64,000 nt of DNA from Singulisphaera sp. GP187. GTDB lineage: Bacteria > Planctomycetota > Planctomycetia > Isosphaerales > Isosphaeraceae. The stretch covers positions 248,001-312,000 of the forward strand of contig NZ_FSRB01000001.1 of the NCBI RefSeq assembly GCF_900129635.1. Reading direction: 5' to 3'. Below, in pieces: positions 52,719 to 62,827 of the stretch. Under the pieces are notes generated by a model. That model worked only from the letters and a program-made list of their open reading frames with translations. It had not been told where the DNA came from and made no database searches. Made by a program: the position numbers and the translations under genes. How positions within the stretch are numbered: the first letter of the stretch is position 1; every line of letters begins with the position of its first letter.

Positions 52719-53725
52719 GGTCGCTGTTCGGTAAGATCTTCCTCTGGTTCCTTGGGACGAGTCTGCTCTCGGTCGCCGCATTTCTGGCGACCTCGTCGTT
52801 CTTCTCGCCCTCGAGGCAGACGCCGGCGTTCCTGCCGATCTATCTCTGGACCTTGGTGGGGACCGCGGTTCTCGGCTACCTCGTGGCGATCAATTTGGTC
52901 CGGCCCCTGCAAAGCCTGCGACGCACGGTGGAGCAGTTCGGCCGGGGCGATTTGACGGCGCGCACCGGTTCGCTTCGCAAGGACGAGATCGGGGGACTCT
53001 CGCGGGCGTTCGACCGGATGGCCGAACGAATCGAGACGTTGCTGACCGCCGAGCGCCGGCTTTTGCAGGACGTGTCTCACGAGCTCCGTTCTCCACTGGC
53101 GAGGCTCCGTTTCGCCGTGGAACTGGCACGCACCGATGGCGATCGTGAGGAGGCCCTGACGCAGATCGCCAAGGACGTGGAGCGATTGGCGAACCTGGTC
53201 GATGAACTCCTCCAGTTAACGCGCGCCGAGGGCGACCCCTCGTCGCAGGACCTCCATGTCATCCCTCTGAACGAGCTCTTGCGATCGCTGGTTGCGGATT
53301 GCGGACTGGAGGCCGAGGCGAGGCATCGCCGCCTGGTCCTGAGGATCGATAGTCCCGCGTTTCTTCTCGGAGAGCGGGAATTGATCCGTCGCGCCGTCGA
53401 GAATGTGCTCCGCAACGCGATCCACTACGCTCCGGAGGAAACGACCGTCGAGGTTGTCATGACGCTCGTGTCAGAGGTGGCCACGATCACCGTGCGCGAC
53501 CGCGGACCTGGGATTCCGGACGAATGGCTGGATCAGATCTTCAAGCCCTTCTTTCGCGTGGACGATGACCGGGCTCGGACCAGCGGCGGCGTCGGACTAG
53601 GGCTGTCGATCGCCCAACGTGCGATCAACCTTCATCGAGGCAAGGTCGTGGCGCGGAACGCAAACCCCGGCCTGGTCGTCACGATCGAATTGCCTCATGC
53701 GAAAGCGCAAGCGGACGAGGCGTGA
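52715..53725 (+). CDS. Sensor histidine kinase (CpxA-like)
   Basis: A 336-residue membrane kinase with a very short periplasmic part. TM1 (residues 8-28) and TM2 (43-63) are followed by HAMP (LVRPLQSLRRTVEQFGRGDL), HisKA with the phospho-acceptor in DVSHELRSPLARL, and HATPase_c (NVLRNAIHYAPE, DRGPGIPDE, GGVGLGLSIAQ). It pairs with the coupled regulator. The 3' end overlaps a convergent gene by 129 bases. Confidence 0.9.
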   Translation: MRSLFGKIFLWFLGTSLLSVAAFLATSSFFSPSRQTPAFLPIYLWTLVGTAVLGYLVAINLVRPLQSLRRTVEQFGRGDLTARTGSLRKDEIGGLSRAFDRMAERIETLLTAERRLLQDVSHELRSPLARLRFAVELARTDGDREEALTQIAKDVERLANLVDELLQLTRAEGDPSSQDLHVIPLNELLRSLVADCGLEAEARHRRLVLRIDSPAFLLGERELIRRAVENVLRNAIHYAPEETTVEVVMTLVSEVATITVRDRGPGIPDEWLDQIFKPFFRVDDDRARTSGGVGLGLSIAQRAINLHRGKVVARNANPGLVVTIELPHAKAQADEA

Positions 53726-54973
53726 TCCTTGTCGGGTGTCGGTTCGTTCCCAGGCATGCCTGGTCTGCTTGAGGCGGCTTGGGTTGAACCGCAACGGAGC
53801 GAGCCGCAAGAGAATGAGGTTGCGGATCGTTCGGGCCGTGGATGCGACGGAAAGCGCGGCGAACAGCGGCGCGGGCTTTGTTTCCGATTTGGGACGCGCG
53901 GCGAGTGCGGCGATGACCGAGAATCGCTCGGCCGCGTCGTTCGGTTTTGCATCGCTCGAGACGGAATCGATCCAGCCGCCGTCCGCCGAGAATCGCGGCT
54001 GGTTGGCGAGCCGCGGGCCGGGTAACTCCACGACGTCGGCGGCGTCGACGGAGGGATGGCCAGTCGTCGCGTCGATCTTGACCGATCCCAACCGCAGATG
54101 GAGCTTGGGGTCCCCTTCTTGGCGGGCCAGGTAGGCCAGCACCAGGCCACCGTCAGGTGTGGCCGCGATGTTGGCCAATCGCTCCTCAGCGATTGCGTCG
54201 GTCGGCCCTGGTGTGATCAAGGGGCCCAGGTCTTCGATTTCCGCCCGGTCGCTGGTGAGTTTGAGCCACCAGAGTTGCGTCCTGGTCCGGCCTTCCTGGT
54301 CCTGTCCCAACTCGCGGAACGAGACCGAGACAATCAGTCTCTTTCCCAGTCTCGGGTCGGTCGGCCAGGTCGGTTCCCAGAACTGGCGATGGTTGTCCCA
54401 GGGAGGGGGATTTCGCCAGGCCAAGGGGGTCGGCCTGCTTGCGACACTGTCGGAGGACTCCTCGGCACCCGTTGGCGGATCGTCAAACGAATAGCTGTAG
54501 AGTTGACCGTCCCATCCTGAGAAAAGGACCGACGCCGACGTGCCTGGATACCAGCAGGGCGAACTTGCCGGAACGGCGTTGAGCGCGACCCGATCGAGAA
54601 TTTCACCCCCTGGGATCGCAATGCGCGCCAGGCCCATTTTGCGAACCTGGGAACCCTCGAAACTCTTCCACAAGCCCGTGACATGGGATCGCCCTTGGCT
54701 GTCCTGCCAGGGGGAACAGGAGGCGTAATCGACCCGGTCCGCTTCATCGAGCTGGATCCGCTCGACCACACCGGTCTTGACGTTCTGGATGCGGAATTCG
54801 CTGGCTCCCTTCGAGAGCGGGGAGGCAGTCAGAGCTTGGTAACGCGGAGCCCCGGCCTGGCGGCGCTCGGATGGCTTCGGGCCATATCGCCCCAGCAGGA
54901 TCGCCGACATCGTCAGTAGGGCCAACAACGTCAGGAACAGTCGAACCGCCGAACGCAGAACACGCATTGCCAT
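53597..54973 (-). CDS. Membrane-anchored beta-propeller-like hypothetical protein
   Basis: A 458-residue protein. N-terminal TM helix or signal (VRLFLTLLALLTMSAILLG, residues 10-28), then repeated short beta segments with Trp/Asp-Gly turns (DASVLFSGWDGQLYSYSF-type and RFSADGGWIDSV) like WD40/TolB propellers. The final 80 residues are Arg-rich and lie antisense to the histidine kinase 3' end, so the true end may be earlier in evolution and this an extension. Role unknown. Confidence 0.55.
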   Translation of the reverse strand: MAMRVLRSAVRLFLTLLALLTMSAILLGRYGPKPSERRQAGAPRYQALTASPLSKGASEFRIQNVKTGVVERIQLDEADRVDYASCSPWQDSQGRSHVTGLWKSFEGSQVRKMGLARIAIPGGEILDRVALNAVPASSPCWYPGTSASVLFSGWDGQLYSYSFDDPPTGAEESSDSVASRPTPLAWRNPPPWDNHRQFWEPTWPTDPRLGKRLIVSVSFRELGQDQEGRTRTQLWWLKLTSDRAEIEDLGPLITPGPTDAIAEERLANIAATPDGGLVLAYLARQEGDPKLHLRLGSVKIDATTGHPSVDAADVVELPGPRLANQPRFSADGGWIDSVSSDAKPNDAAERFSVIAALAARPKSETKPAPLFAALSVASTARTIRNLILLRLAPLRFNPSRLKQTRHAWERTDTRQGSRLVRLRFRMRQFDRDDQAGVCVPRHDLASMKVDRTLGDRQP

Positions 54974-56062
54974 TTCCCGCAGGAGAGAATCACCCTTGAC
55001 ATCAATCGAGGTGTCGCGACCGATTTAAAGCGAAGTTTTGCCAGGGAAAACCGATGTGGACCCCCGACGGCCAACTCACGCGGTGAGTTGGGAATCGTCT
55101 TTCGAAGACGGTCCAACTTTTCGGGGTTCGTCAATCATCGACCGTGAGGCTCTGCCTCATCCCCCGTTATGAATGAGCGTCATTGCCTGAATCGCTGGCT
55201 CCAAAAACGCGATAAGCCAGGCCGGTTACGTGGCTGTTTGGGGCTTAGATCGAGACGTCATCGGCTGGATTGACTGGGGGAGCTTGGTCGCTAAGATTCA
55301 TACGTTCGTTGTGTCTCGGTGAAGATCCAACGGGAGGGATCGCAGGCCTTTTCCATGGGAACCCGTCGGTCGCTGTAGTCCGCTCGAGTTGGGTGACGGG
55401 CCCGCCAGAGTGTTTGGAAAATTTAATATATTTTTATGATTAATGGGTGATAGGGGTGCGGTGTTTCTTGATGACAGTCGTGTGTTGGAGTGGTCGGCCT
55501 CTTGTGCTTTGCCCGAGAACGCGTTAGCCTTTTTTTTGTTTGGATTCCGACCCTGGTTCGATCGTGTCGCTTCGGTCGCTCTTGATCCTTCCCTTTGGTT
55601 TCGGAGAGACAAGAATTAGAAGTCCGCTTCAGCATTTGCTGATTTCTTTGACGCAGTGCGAAGCGATGTCGCACAGGGAGCGTGCCTCCCTGGATGCCCA
55701 TCGGATCAACGCTGGGCCGAGCCGGTTCGTTCGAAGCCAACTTGAACAGGCTCGACGGTGGCGTCGTGGTCCACTGGCCTGGATCGCTCCGGGTTGGCGA
55801 AGCTACTTGAACGTGATGATCGACCTGTTCGAGAAAGAACTCGCCACCCGTAACCAAGGCTAGATTTTGGCTGTCCGAACACTTGTTTAGGCGGACGAGC
55901 CATTCCGATCGGTGCGGGCGAGCGATGTCAGTGGGGCGTGGGCTTGACGCGAGCGGAACGGTTTGGCATTTCTCTTGCCTGGTTTTACTCGTCGCCGCGG
56001 CCTTCCAATCAGTCGGCGATGGCGAGGTCAAGAAGTCACGTGACGACGAGGAGCCGGATGCG
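54974..56062. other. 1.1 kb region without a supported gene
   Basis: Frames on both strands (for example 55540-55863 plus, 55423-56031 minus) are short, overlap in antisense and lack recognisable domains or ribosome-binding sites. The region includes a locally AT-rich tract (55415-55445). It may hold promoters of the divergent neighbours. Confidence 0.45.
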
Positions 56063-57238
56063 ATGGACCGACGGACCGAACCGGTCGAGGCGGGCCAGCC
56101 CGCTGTTCCTGACGTGCCGGTCCCGGCCTCCGGCTTTCAGGGTCAGTCCATTGGAGCATCGGCTTCGAGTGTGACAGGGAAACGGATCGTCGTCGTCACG
56201 GGTGCCGGTGGCTTTGTCGGTGGCCATGTCGCCCGGACCTTGGCGGCGGCCGGCTACCAAGTTCGCGGCCTGGTCAGGCGGATGCCCCGGGTGGATCCCG
56301 CTGACCCTCCGATCGAGTGGAGGTTCGGCGACCTCCGCGACCCCGACGCCCGCATGCGAGCCATTGAGGGGGCCTGGGGCGTGGCGCATTGCGGCGGCTG
56401 GGTCAATCTGGCTTCAGACCACCGCGGTGAGGCCTGGGCTGTCAATGTGGAGGCCACCCGTGGACTCTTGGCCGATTGTGTCGTGGCGGGAGTCGAGCGG
56501 TTCGTCTACACGTCGACCCTCCAGACGCTTGCCGCCGGCACTGCGGAATGCCCTGCGGACGAAGAGACTCCGTGGAACCTCGACCGAGTTCGTTCGCCGT
56601 ACGTGGAGACGAAACGCGAGGCTGAGCGGGACGTTCTGGCAGGGCAGGGGGGGCGGCTCTCGACCCTCGTGCTTTGCCCGGGGATGGTGATCGGCCCGAG
56701 AGATTCACGACCGACCTCGACCAAAGTTCTGCTCGAAATGGCCAAGACTCCGGTGGCCTTTCTGCCGGCCGGAGGAATTCCCGTGATCGACGCCCATGTC
56801 CTGGCGCTGGCCCATCAACGTGCCCTGGAATCGAACGAAGCAGGGCGACGGTTTGCTTTGGTCGGTCCTTATCTGAGCTATCGCGAGCAGGCGGAGCTCG
56901 TCGCGCAGCTCACGGGCCGACCGCGCTGGATCGTCACGATCTCCGATGGTTGGGAGCGCCCGCTCTCGGGATTCGCCGGCGGTGTCGATCGACTCGTGCG
57001 GGGCCGAGGAATCACCCTCTCCGCGGCCGCCGTGGCCGCGGGCTTTCTTCGACTTCACGTCAAAGGAGGGCGAGCCGACGTCGCGTTCGGCCTGCGTCAC
57101 CCGCCGCCCATTCAGTCAATCTATCAAGCGCTCGCCGACTTCCAGCGGACGGGCCGAGCCCCGTGGCTCAAGTTCAGGAAGTGTGTGGAGCGTCTGGCGC
57201 TTGAGCCCGAAGTGGCTGGCGAGTTGCCCGCGCCATAG
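56063..57238 (+). CDS. NAD-dependent epimerase/dehydratase (extended SDR)
   Basis: A 391-residue extended short-chain dehydrogenase. The nucleotide-binding motif VVTGAGGFVGGHVA lies near residue 42, TSTLQTLA carries the active-site region and YVETK gives the Tyr-Lys pair. PGMVIGPRD follows. Start at 56063 with GAGGAG 9 bases upstream; an upstream in-frame ATG at 55925 would add a hydrophobic segment. The substrate is probably a nucleotide sugar or sterol-like compound but cannot be told. Convergent with the phosphatase gene. Confidence 0.8.
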   Translation: MDRRTEPVEAGQPAVPDVPVPASGFQGQSIGASASSVTGKRIVVVTGAGGFVGGHVARTLAAAGYQVRGLVRRMPRVDPADPPIEWRFGDLRDPDARMRAIEGAWGVAHCGGWVNLASDHRGEAWAVNVEATRGLLADCVVAGVERFVYTSTLQTLAAGTAECPADEETPWNLDRVRSPYVETKREAERDVLAGQGGRLSTLVLCPGMVIGPRDSRPTSTKVLLEMAKTPVAFLPAGGIPVIDAHVLALAHQRALESNEAGRRFALVGPYLSYREQAELVAQLTGRPRWIVTISDGWERPLSGFAGGVDRLVRGRGITLSAAAVAAGFLRLHVKGGRADVAFGLRHPPPIQSIYQALADFQRTGRAPWLKFRKCVERLALEPEVAGELPAP

Positions 57239-57257
57239 GGGCTTGTCTTAGTCAGGG

Positions 57258-58241
57258 CTAATCCCGGAACCGGGCGTGGCACGCCGCGCAGTGTCGACGC
57301 ATTCGAATCAGGCTCGTTTCGGCTTCTTGCTTGTTGGCGGGAGAAGCGGTTGTCTGAACACCCTGAATCGCCGCCTCCAAGCGGGCGGCGTCTCGGTTGG
57401 TATCGGTCATCAGCCGGGTGAACTCGTCGCCCCTCTCCGTGGTCTCCTCGTGTCGAGCCGCTTCACGGAACTGCTCGGCCAGAAGGGTTGCCTCGTGGAC
57501 CGGGTCCAGTTCAGGCGGGCCGGGCGGCGAGCGGAACCCAAACTTCTGGGCTGCCGTGAGCCTGTCCCAACAGAGATCGATTCGCACCATCGACGCGACG
57601 AGGCCAGGCACCTGGGCATGGTCGGGCAGGTCGTCGTGACCCACGCGTTGGAGTTCCTCGGCGGAAGGCGTGACGAACTGATCCACCGTGGCGTATAAGC
57701 CTTTGTACTTCGGGTCCGTGCCCGCCTGCTCGAGCCAGGTTCGAGCCTGCCCCCGGCTCCACCCTTCGGCCGCCATGACACCGAGGGCCGCGGCGGTGGG
57801 CCCTCGGTGTTTGCCATGGTGGCAATGGATGAACAGCGGCCCGGGCAGGCTCCGGACGGTTTTAACCAGGCGCACCACCTGGTCCTGAGCAATGCCGTCG
57901 TAGCCGACCGGCAGGTGGACGTAGCGCATTCCGAGTCGACGAGCCTGCTCCACCTCGGGCCAGGCACCGTCCACGCTGAGGATCGTCTTGACGCCGAGCT
58001 GTTTCAAGGACTCGAATCCTTGCCGACCCTCGGGCTGAGCACCGCTGTAAAGACCGGGGCCGAGCCGAAAAAGATTCTCGATTCCGGGGGCGTCGACGCG
58101 ATGCGCCGGGGGCGGCTCCGCCGCGGTGATCAAGCGTTCGCGTTGCGTGATCGGGGCGTGGTCGCGCGGGTCATCCGGCCCCAACCCGACGAGGAGGGTC
58201 GCCAGCAGAGCATGACCACAAAGTCTTCGCCGGATCAGCAT
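57258..58241 (-). CDS. Tyrosine/dual-specificity phosphatase with C-terminal CxxCH domain
   Basis: A 327-residue exported protein. Signal-type N-terminus (LCGHALLATLLVGLG), then a phosphatase domain with the loop HCHHGKHRGP (C140, R146, the CX5R motif) and, at the very end, a helical domain closing in MRRHCAACHARFRD. A CxxCH close to the C-terminus is the haem site of cytochrome c'-type four-helix domains, and about 120 residues before it are helical. This would be a phosphatase-cytochrome fusion in the periplasm. Start at 58241 is preferred over an in-frame codon at 58310. Confidence 0.7.
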   Translation of the reverse strand: MLIRRRLCGHALLATLLVGLGPDDPRDHAPITQRERLITAAEPPPAHRVDAPGIENLFRLGPGLYSGAQPEGRQGFESLKQLGVKTILSVDGAWPEVEQARRLGMRYVHLPVGYDGIAQDQVVRLVKTVRSLPGPLFIHCHHGKHRGPTAAALGVMAAEGWSRGQARTWLEQAGTDPKYKGLYATVDQFVTPSAEELQRVGHDDLPDHAQVPGLVASMVRIDLCWDRLTAAQKFGFRSPPGPPELDPVHEATLLAEQFREAARHEETTERGDEFTRLMTDTNRDAARLEAAIQGVQTTASPANKQEAETSLIRMRRHCAACHARFRD

Positions 58242-58558
58242 GCCGTTTCCCTCTCGTGCCACAACGACCTCGACAGCGGCATCATTGCCCTCCCGAGAAT
58301 AGGACAGCACGTTTCGCGATTCAACAACGGAGGCGGAGGTTCGGGGAGTGGAGCCGTGGGCGATTGATCGGTGGATGAGCGATCAAAGCTTTGTCCAACC
58401 CGTGGTATCTTGAAGCGAGCCAACGTCAGCGAGGTTTGGCGGAAACCTTGATACAATAGGTCGGATCAAGAAAGGAACCTTCGACCGCAATCGATCAAGG
58501 CGGCAGGTTCGGCACGGCGTGTCGCCGGAGGATCTCGCGAACGGGCCTCAAGAGAGTC

Positions 58559-61396
58559 ATGAAACGAATGACCACGATGCTCAGAATTTCGGAATCCACC
58601 GTTGTGCGCTACGGTGTTGCCGTCGTGGGAGCGGTCATTGCCACGGCGTTGCGGCTTGCCCTCGGCCCGCTCGTGGGCGATCGATTTCCGTTCATGACCT
58701 TCTTTGCCCTCGTCGCGTTCGCCGCCTGGTATGGTGGGTTCGGCCCATCGGTCTTGGCGCTGGTGCTGGGCGGATTCGCCGCGACTTTCCTCTTTTTGCC
58801 GTCGCGTGGCCTGGAGCTCGGCGGGGTCGAGGCCCGGGTGGGAACTTTCGTCTTTGCCATGGTCGGGCTGATGATCGCGTTTCTGGGCGGTGCCATGCGA
58901 TCGGCTCGACAGCAGGCCGAGGCGAGTGCTAGGGAGGCCTACCGTCATCTGCAAGCGGAGCACGAGCTTCGAGAACGGCTGGACACCACCCTTCGGAGCA
59001 TCGGGGATGCCGTGATCGCGACCGACGGTCAAGGCCAGGTCCGGTTCATGAACCCGATCGCCGAACAGCTGACCGGCTGGACCCAGGTTGAAGCGTCGGG
59101 CCGGCCGATGGAGGAGGTGTTCCGGATCGTCAATGAGCAGACCCGCGTGCCTGCCGAGCACCCGGTTGCCAGGGTGATCCGAGACGGGGTGATCGTCGGG
59201 TTGGCCAACCACACCGTCTTGATCGCCAAGGAGGGCGTTGAGACCCCCATCGAGGATAGTGCCGCACCGATCCGGGACGAGCATGGGGCGGTCGTCGGGG
59301 TCGTGATGGTGTTCCGGAATGTTGAGGAGCAGAGACGGTCCGAATTGCTGTTGACCGACCAACGGAAGATTCTCGAGCAAATGGCCCGAGGAGTACCGCT
59401 TGGGGAAGTGCTGGAGGCGTTGTGCGAGGCCGTCGAGCGGCAAGCGGTCGGTTGTGTCGCCACCGTGATGCTGGCCGAGGACGAGGGGCGGAGCCTTCGT
59501 TTTGCCGCCGGCCACCGCTGCCCGGCGAGCTACTCGACCGCCATCAATCCGGTCCCGGTCGGCCCTTCCCATGGTTCCTGCGGGACGGCGGCGTATCGGG
59601 CCGAGCAGGTCATCGTCGCCGACATCGCCAACGACCCGCTCTGGAACGGCTTCCAAAAAATTGCCCTCGACCAGGGGTTTCATGCCTGTTGGTCCACACC
59701 AATCCCATCCTCCGAGGGCAAGGTGCTCGGCACCTTCGCCCTCTACTTCCCTTCGCCCCGGAGCCCGACCGCTCACGACCAGGTGATGATGGATCTCTTT
59801 GCCCGAACGGCGGGTGTGGCCATTGAACGGCAGCGGGCCGACGATCGGCTCCGGCAGAGCGAGGATCGCTACCGAACCCTGATCGAAGTGGCGCCACAGG
59901 TCGTCTGGTACGGGGAGTCGGACGGCTCTCTGACCTACTGCAACACCTGGTTCCTCGACCTGACCGGTTTGAGCTTGGCGGCCGCCAAGGGGAGCGGTTG
60001 GCTGCAGGCGATCCACCCCGACCATCGGGACCGGGTGCGGGACGTCTGGCTCGCCGCCGCCGTCAAGAGCGCGAGTTACGAGGTGGAGATCCCCTTTCGC
60101 CGGGCCGCGGATGGAGTGTACCGCTGGCATGTTGCGAAGGGGGTGCCGGTCAAGGATCAAGCGGGCCAGGTCGTCTCGTGGGTTGGCGTGGCCACCGACA
60201 TTGACGACCGCAAGCGGGCCGACGAGGAGAGGCGGGCCGCGAAGGAGGAGGCTGAGCGGGCGAACCGGGCCAAGGACCAGTTCCTCGCCGTTCTCTCGCA
60301 CGAGTTACGGACCCCTCTCAACCCGATTCTCCTGGCCGCGTCGTCGATGCTCGACCGCCCGACTCCTCCCGAGGAAATTCACCCCACGCTGGAGATGATC
60401 CGTCACAACGTCAACCTCCAGGCAAGGCTGATCGACGACCTCCTGGATGTGATGCGGATCGTGCAAGGGAAGATGCCGCTCCACTGGGGCGTGGCCGACT
60501 GCCACGACGTGATTCGCCATGCACTTCAAGTCTGCCAGAGCGAGGTCTTCGGCAAGACCATCGGCCTCACACTCGACCTTTCCGCCGACCGCCACCACGT
60601 CAACGCCGACTCGGCCAGGCTTCAGCAAGTCTTCTGGAACTTGATCAAGAACGCCGTCAAGTTCTCGCCCGAGGGGGGAATGCTTTCCATCCGCACCCGG
60701 AACGAAGGGGGCGAGCACGATCGGCTCATCGTCGAGGTCTCCGACACCGGGATCGGGGTGGAACCGGACATCCTGCCGACGATCTTCGACCCCTTCCAAC
60801 AAGGGGAGACTTCGATCACGCGGCGATTCGGAGGCCTGGGCCTCGGGTTAGCGATCTGCCGGGGCGTCGTCGAAGCCCACGGTGGAACGATCACGGCCGA
60901 AAGTCGGGGCAAGTCTCAAGGGACCACGTTTCGGATCGTGCTCAAAGCGTTGCCGAGCCGCGAGGTCGAGGAAAACGGCCAGCTCCAAGGGAAGCATCCC
61001 GTGAGCGTGCGGGCCGCGTCGCCGTCCTCCACGCTCAAGATCCTGGTGGTGGAGGACGAAGAGGCGACCCGCCGGCTGATGGCGCGACTGCTCCGCGGGC
61101 TCGGCCACGACGTTTCGACGGCGGGGACGATCGCCGAAGCCACGGAAACCGCCGAGGCGGACCTCTTCGACCTGATCGTCAGCGATATCGGCCTCCCCGA
61201 TGGCAGCGGGCTGGAGCTGATGCGGCGAATCGTCAAGCAACGAGGGCCCGTGCCGGCGATCGCCCTGACCGGGTACGGGATGGAGGAAGACATCGTGCGG
61301 AGCCGAGCGGCCGGTTTCACCGCCCACATGACCAAGCCCATCGACTTCACAAAGCTGGAAGCCATGATCCGCCAAGTCGCCCCGACGGGTCACTGA
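58559..61396 (+). CDS. Hybrid sensor histidine kinase (DUF4118-PAS-GAF-PAS-HisKA-HATPase-REC)
   Basis: A 945-residue hybrid kinase. Four TM helices of a DUF4118 (KdpD-like) sensor (residues 17-115), coiled coil, PAS (about 140-255), GAF (275-425), PAS/PAC (435-560), HisKA with LSHELRTPLNPI (near 583), HATPase_c (NLIKNAVKFSPEGG, DTGIGVEPD, GGLGLGLAICRG) and a C-terminal receiver (LVVEDEEATRR, DLIVSDIGLPDGSG, TKPIDF). No regulator is coupled; the receiver suggests a phosphorelay. Its minus-strand shadow frame (58466-60301) is not a gene. Confidence 0.88.
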   Translation: MKRMTTMLRISESTVVRYGVAVVGAVIATALRLALGPLVGDRFPFMTFFALVAFAAWYGGFGPSVLALVLGGFAATFLFLPSRGLELGGVEARVGTFVFAMVGLMIAFLGGAMRSARQQAEASAREAYRHLQAEHELRERLDTTLRSIGDAVIATDGQGQVRFMNPIAEQLTGWTQVEASGRPMEEVFRIVNEQTRVPAEHPVARVIRDGVIVGLANHTVLIAKEGVETPIEDSAAPIRDEHGAVVGVVMVFRNVEEQRRSELLLTDQRKILEQMARGVPLGEVLEALCEAVERQAVGCVATVMLAEDEGRSLRFAAGHRCPASYSTAINPVPVGPSHGSCGTAAYRAEQVIVADIANDPLWNGFQKIALDQGFHACWSTPIPSSEGKVLGTFALYFPSPRSPTAHDQVMMDLFARTAGVAIERQRADDRLRQSEDRYRTLIEVAPQVVWYGESDGSLTYCNTWFLDLTGLSLAAAKGSGWLQAIHPDHRDRVRDVWLAAAVKSASYEVEIPFRRAADGVYRWHVAKGVPVKDQAGQVVSWVGVATDIDDRKRADEERRAAKEEAERANRAKDQFLAVLSHELRTPLNPILLAASSMLDRPTPPEEIHPTLEMIRHNVNLQARLIDDLLDVMRIVQGKMPLHWGVADCHDVIRHALQVCQSEVFGKTIGLTLDLSADRHHVNADSARLQQVFWNLIKNAVKFSPEGGMLSIRTRNEGGEHDRLIVEVSDTGIGVEPDILPTIFDPFQQGETSITRRFGGLGLGLAICRGVVEAHGGTITAESRGKSQGTTFRIVLKALPSREVEENGQLQGKHPVSVRAASPSSTLKILVVEDEEATRRLMARLLRGLGHDVSTAGTIAEATETAEADLFDLIVSDIGLPDGSGLELMRRIVKQRGPVPAIALTGYGMEEDIVRSRAAGFTAHMTKPIDFTKLEAMIRQVAPTGH

Positions 61397-61450
61397 AACC
61401 AGACGCGTTCGATGCTTTCCGGGATTTCGAGGCGATCGATCGAGGAGCCG

Positions 61451-62710
61451 TTAGCCTCGCAGCACCGGCAGCGGCTCGAAGTCCGCTCCGAGGATGTCGC
61501 GGTGCGGGACTCCCAGCCATCGGTCGAGCAGGGTCGCGTAGATCCGGCGAAAATCGACGGCGTGGATCGGGTCGCCGTCCTCGAGGTGGGTCAGGTCGGG
61601 GTAGGGGCCGTGGAGGCCCGCCTTGACCGGCTGGCCCAGGAGAAAGACAGGCGCGGCGGTGCCGTGGTCGGTCCCGCCGCTGCCGTTCTCGTCCAGCCGT
61701 CGACCGAACTCGGAGAAGACGAGGACCACCACCCGTTCGGATTCGCCGGACTTTTCGAGGTCGTTGAGGAACGCTCGTAACGACGTCCCCAACTCGCTCA
61801 AGAGGTTCGCGTGCCGCGGGAGTTGACCGCTGTGGGTGTCGAAGCCGTCGAGGTGGGTGTAGTAGATCGCGGTCGTCAGACCGGCTTTGATCAACTGGGC
61901 GATCCACTGGAGCCGCCGGGCCAGGCCGTAGCCCTCGGGGTAGTCGGCCTTGGCGGTCGGTTGGTCCTGCTGGATTCGTTCGAGCCGCGCACTGCTGGCG
62001 TAGGTGATCAGGCCGCAACGCTCGACGAACTGGAGTGGCGAGCCCGGTTCGCCACGAGCTTGCCGTGCCAGGCGGTCGAGGGCTTCGATCTGTGCGGTGG
62101 CCTCCGCGCCCTGCGGCATGCCCAGCCGGCGGCGGAACTGCTCGAGCCGGGCCATCGACGGGATCACTTGCCGGCCGCCCGCAAGTGCCCAGGGGAGCGG
62201 GAATGCCTCGTGGATGTGCAGCCCCGCCGCGTCGCCGTTCGGGGCGAGCTGCCGGTCGAGTGTACGAGCGAGCCAGCCGGGGGCCGCCTTGTCCAGTTCA
62301 GTCTTGGCGGTCTGCCAGATCGCCATGCTGTCGAAATGCGACCGGTTCGGGTTGGGGTAACCCACCCCCTGCACGATCGCCAGCCGCTCTTGCTCGAGCA
62401 GCTTCGCGAATGGTTCGAGCCTCGGGTGCAGCCCTACGCGATCGTCGACCTTCTTCACCTCACCCGCGGAGATCGCGAGCTTCGGCCGGCGCTTGCGGTA
62501 CTCGTCGTCGCGATAGGGCACCACGGTGTTCAGCCCGTCGTTGCCACCATCGAGCTGAACCACAACGAGAATTTGGCCCTTCGCGGTCGGCCGATCCTCG
62601 GCCAAGGCGTGCGCGGAGCGGGCCAGGAACTGCGGGACCGTCGGGCCGCAAGCCAGGAGCGCGGACGAGCCCAGGCCCAGACGAAGCATCTCGCGGCGAG
62701 TCGGGTGCAT
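61451..62710 (-). CDS. DUF1501 family exported protein
   Basis: A 419-residue protein starting MHPTRREMLRLGLGSSALLA, with a twin-arginine-like signal (RREMLRLGLG), then VVVQLDGGNDGLNTVVP, the family signature, and a metal-site-like GGTDHGTAAPVFLLG. DUF1501 proteins have an alkaline-phosphatase/sulfatase-like fold and are very abundant in planctomycetes, usually beside DUF1800, as here (117 bases downstream on the same strand). Function not established; export through Tat is likely. Confidence 0.9.
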   Translation of the reverse strand: MHPTRREMLRLGLGSSALLACGPTVPQFLARSAHALAEDRPTAKGQILVVVQLDGGNDGLNTVVPYRDDEYRKRRPKLAISAGEVKKVDDRVGLHPRLEPFAKLLEQERLAIVQGVGYPNPNRSHFDSMAIWQTAKTELDKAAPGWLARTLDRQLAPNGDAAGLHIHEAFPLPWALAGGRQVIPSMARLEQFRRRLGMPQGAEATAQIEALDRLARQARGEPGSPLQFVERCGLITYASSARLERIQQDQPTAKADYPEGYGLARRLQWIAQLIKAGLTTAIYYTHLDGFDTHSGQLPRHANLLSELGTSLRAFLNDLEKSGESERVVVLVFSEFGRRLDENGSGGTDHGTAAPVFLLGQPVKAGLHGPYPDLTHLEDGDPIHAVDFRRIYATLLDRWLGVPHRDILGADFEPLPVLRG

Positions 62711-62827
62711 CGGGATTCCTTCGCTTGAGGATGCAGTGGTATTTGTGTGTATAAAGGGATTATTGGCTGCGTCAGGTCTTGATCTGGCTTTTGTAGGGTG
62801 GGCACGGCCCACCAGGTTTCACTCAGG

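Noticed and set aside
55423..56031. Two overlapping frames on opposite strands (55540-55863 plus and 55423-56031 minus)
   Set aside because: Neither has a ribosome-binding site or domain, and they contradict each other; treated as non-coding.
58466..60301. 611-codon open frame on the minus strand
   Set aside because: It lies wholly antisense to the hybrid histidine kinase, whose domains are clear; its composition (Gly, Arg, His, Asp-rich, no domains) is that of a high-GC shadow frame.
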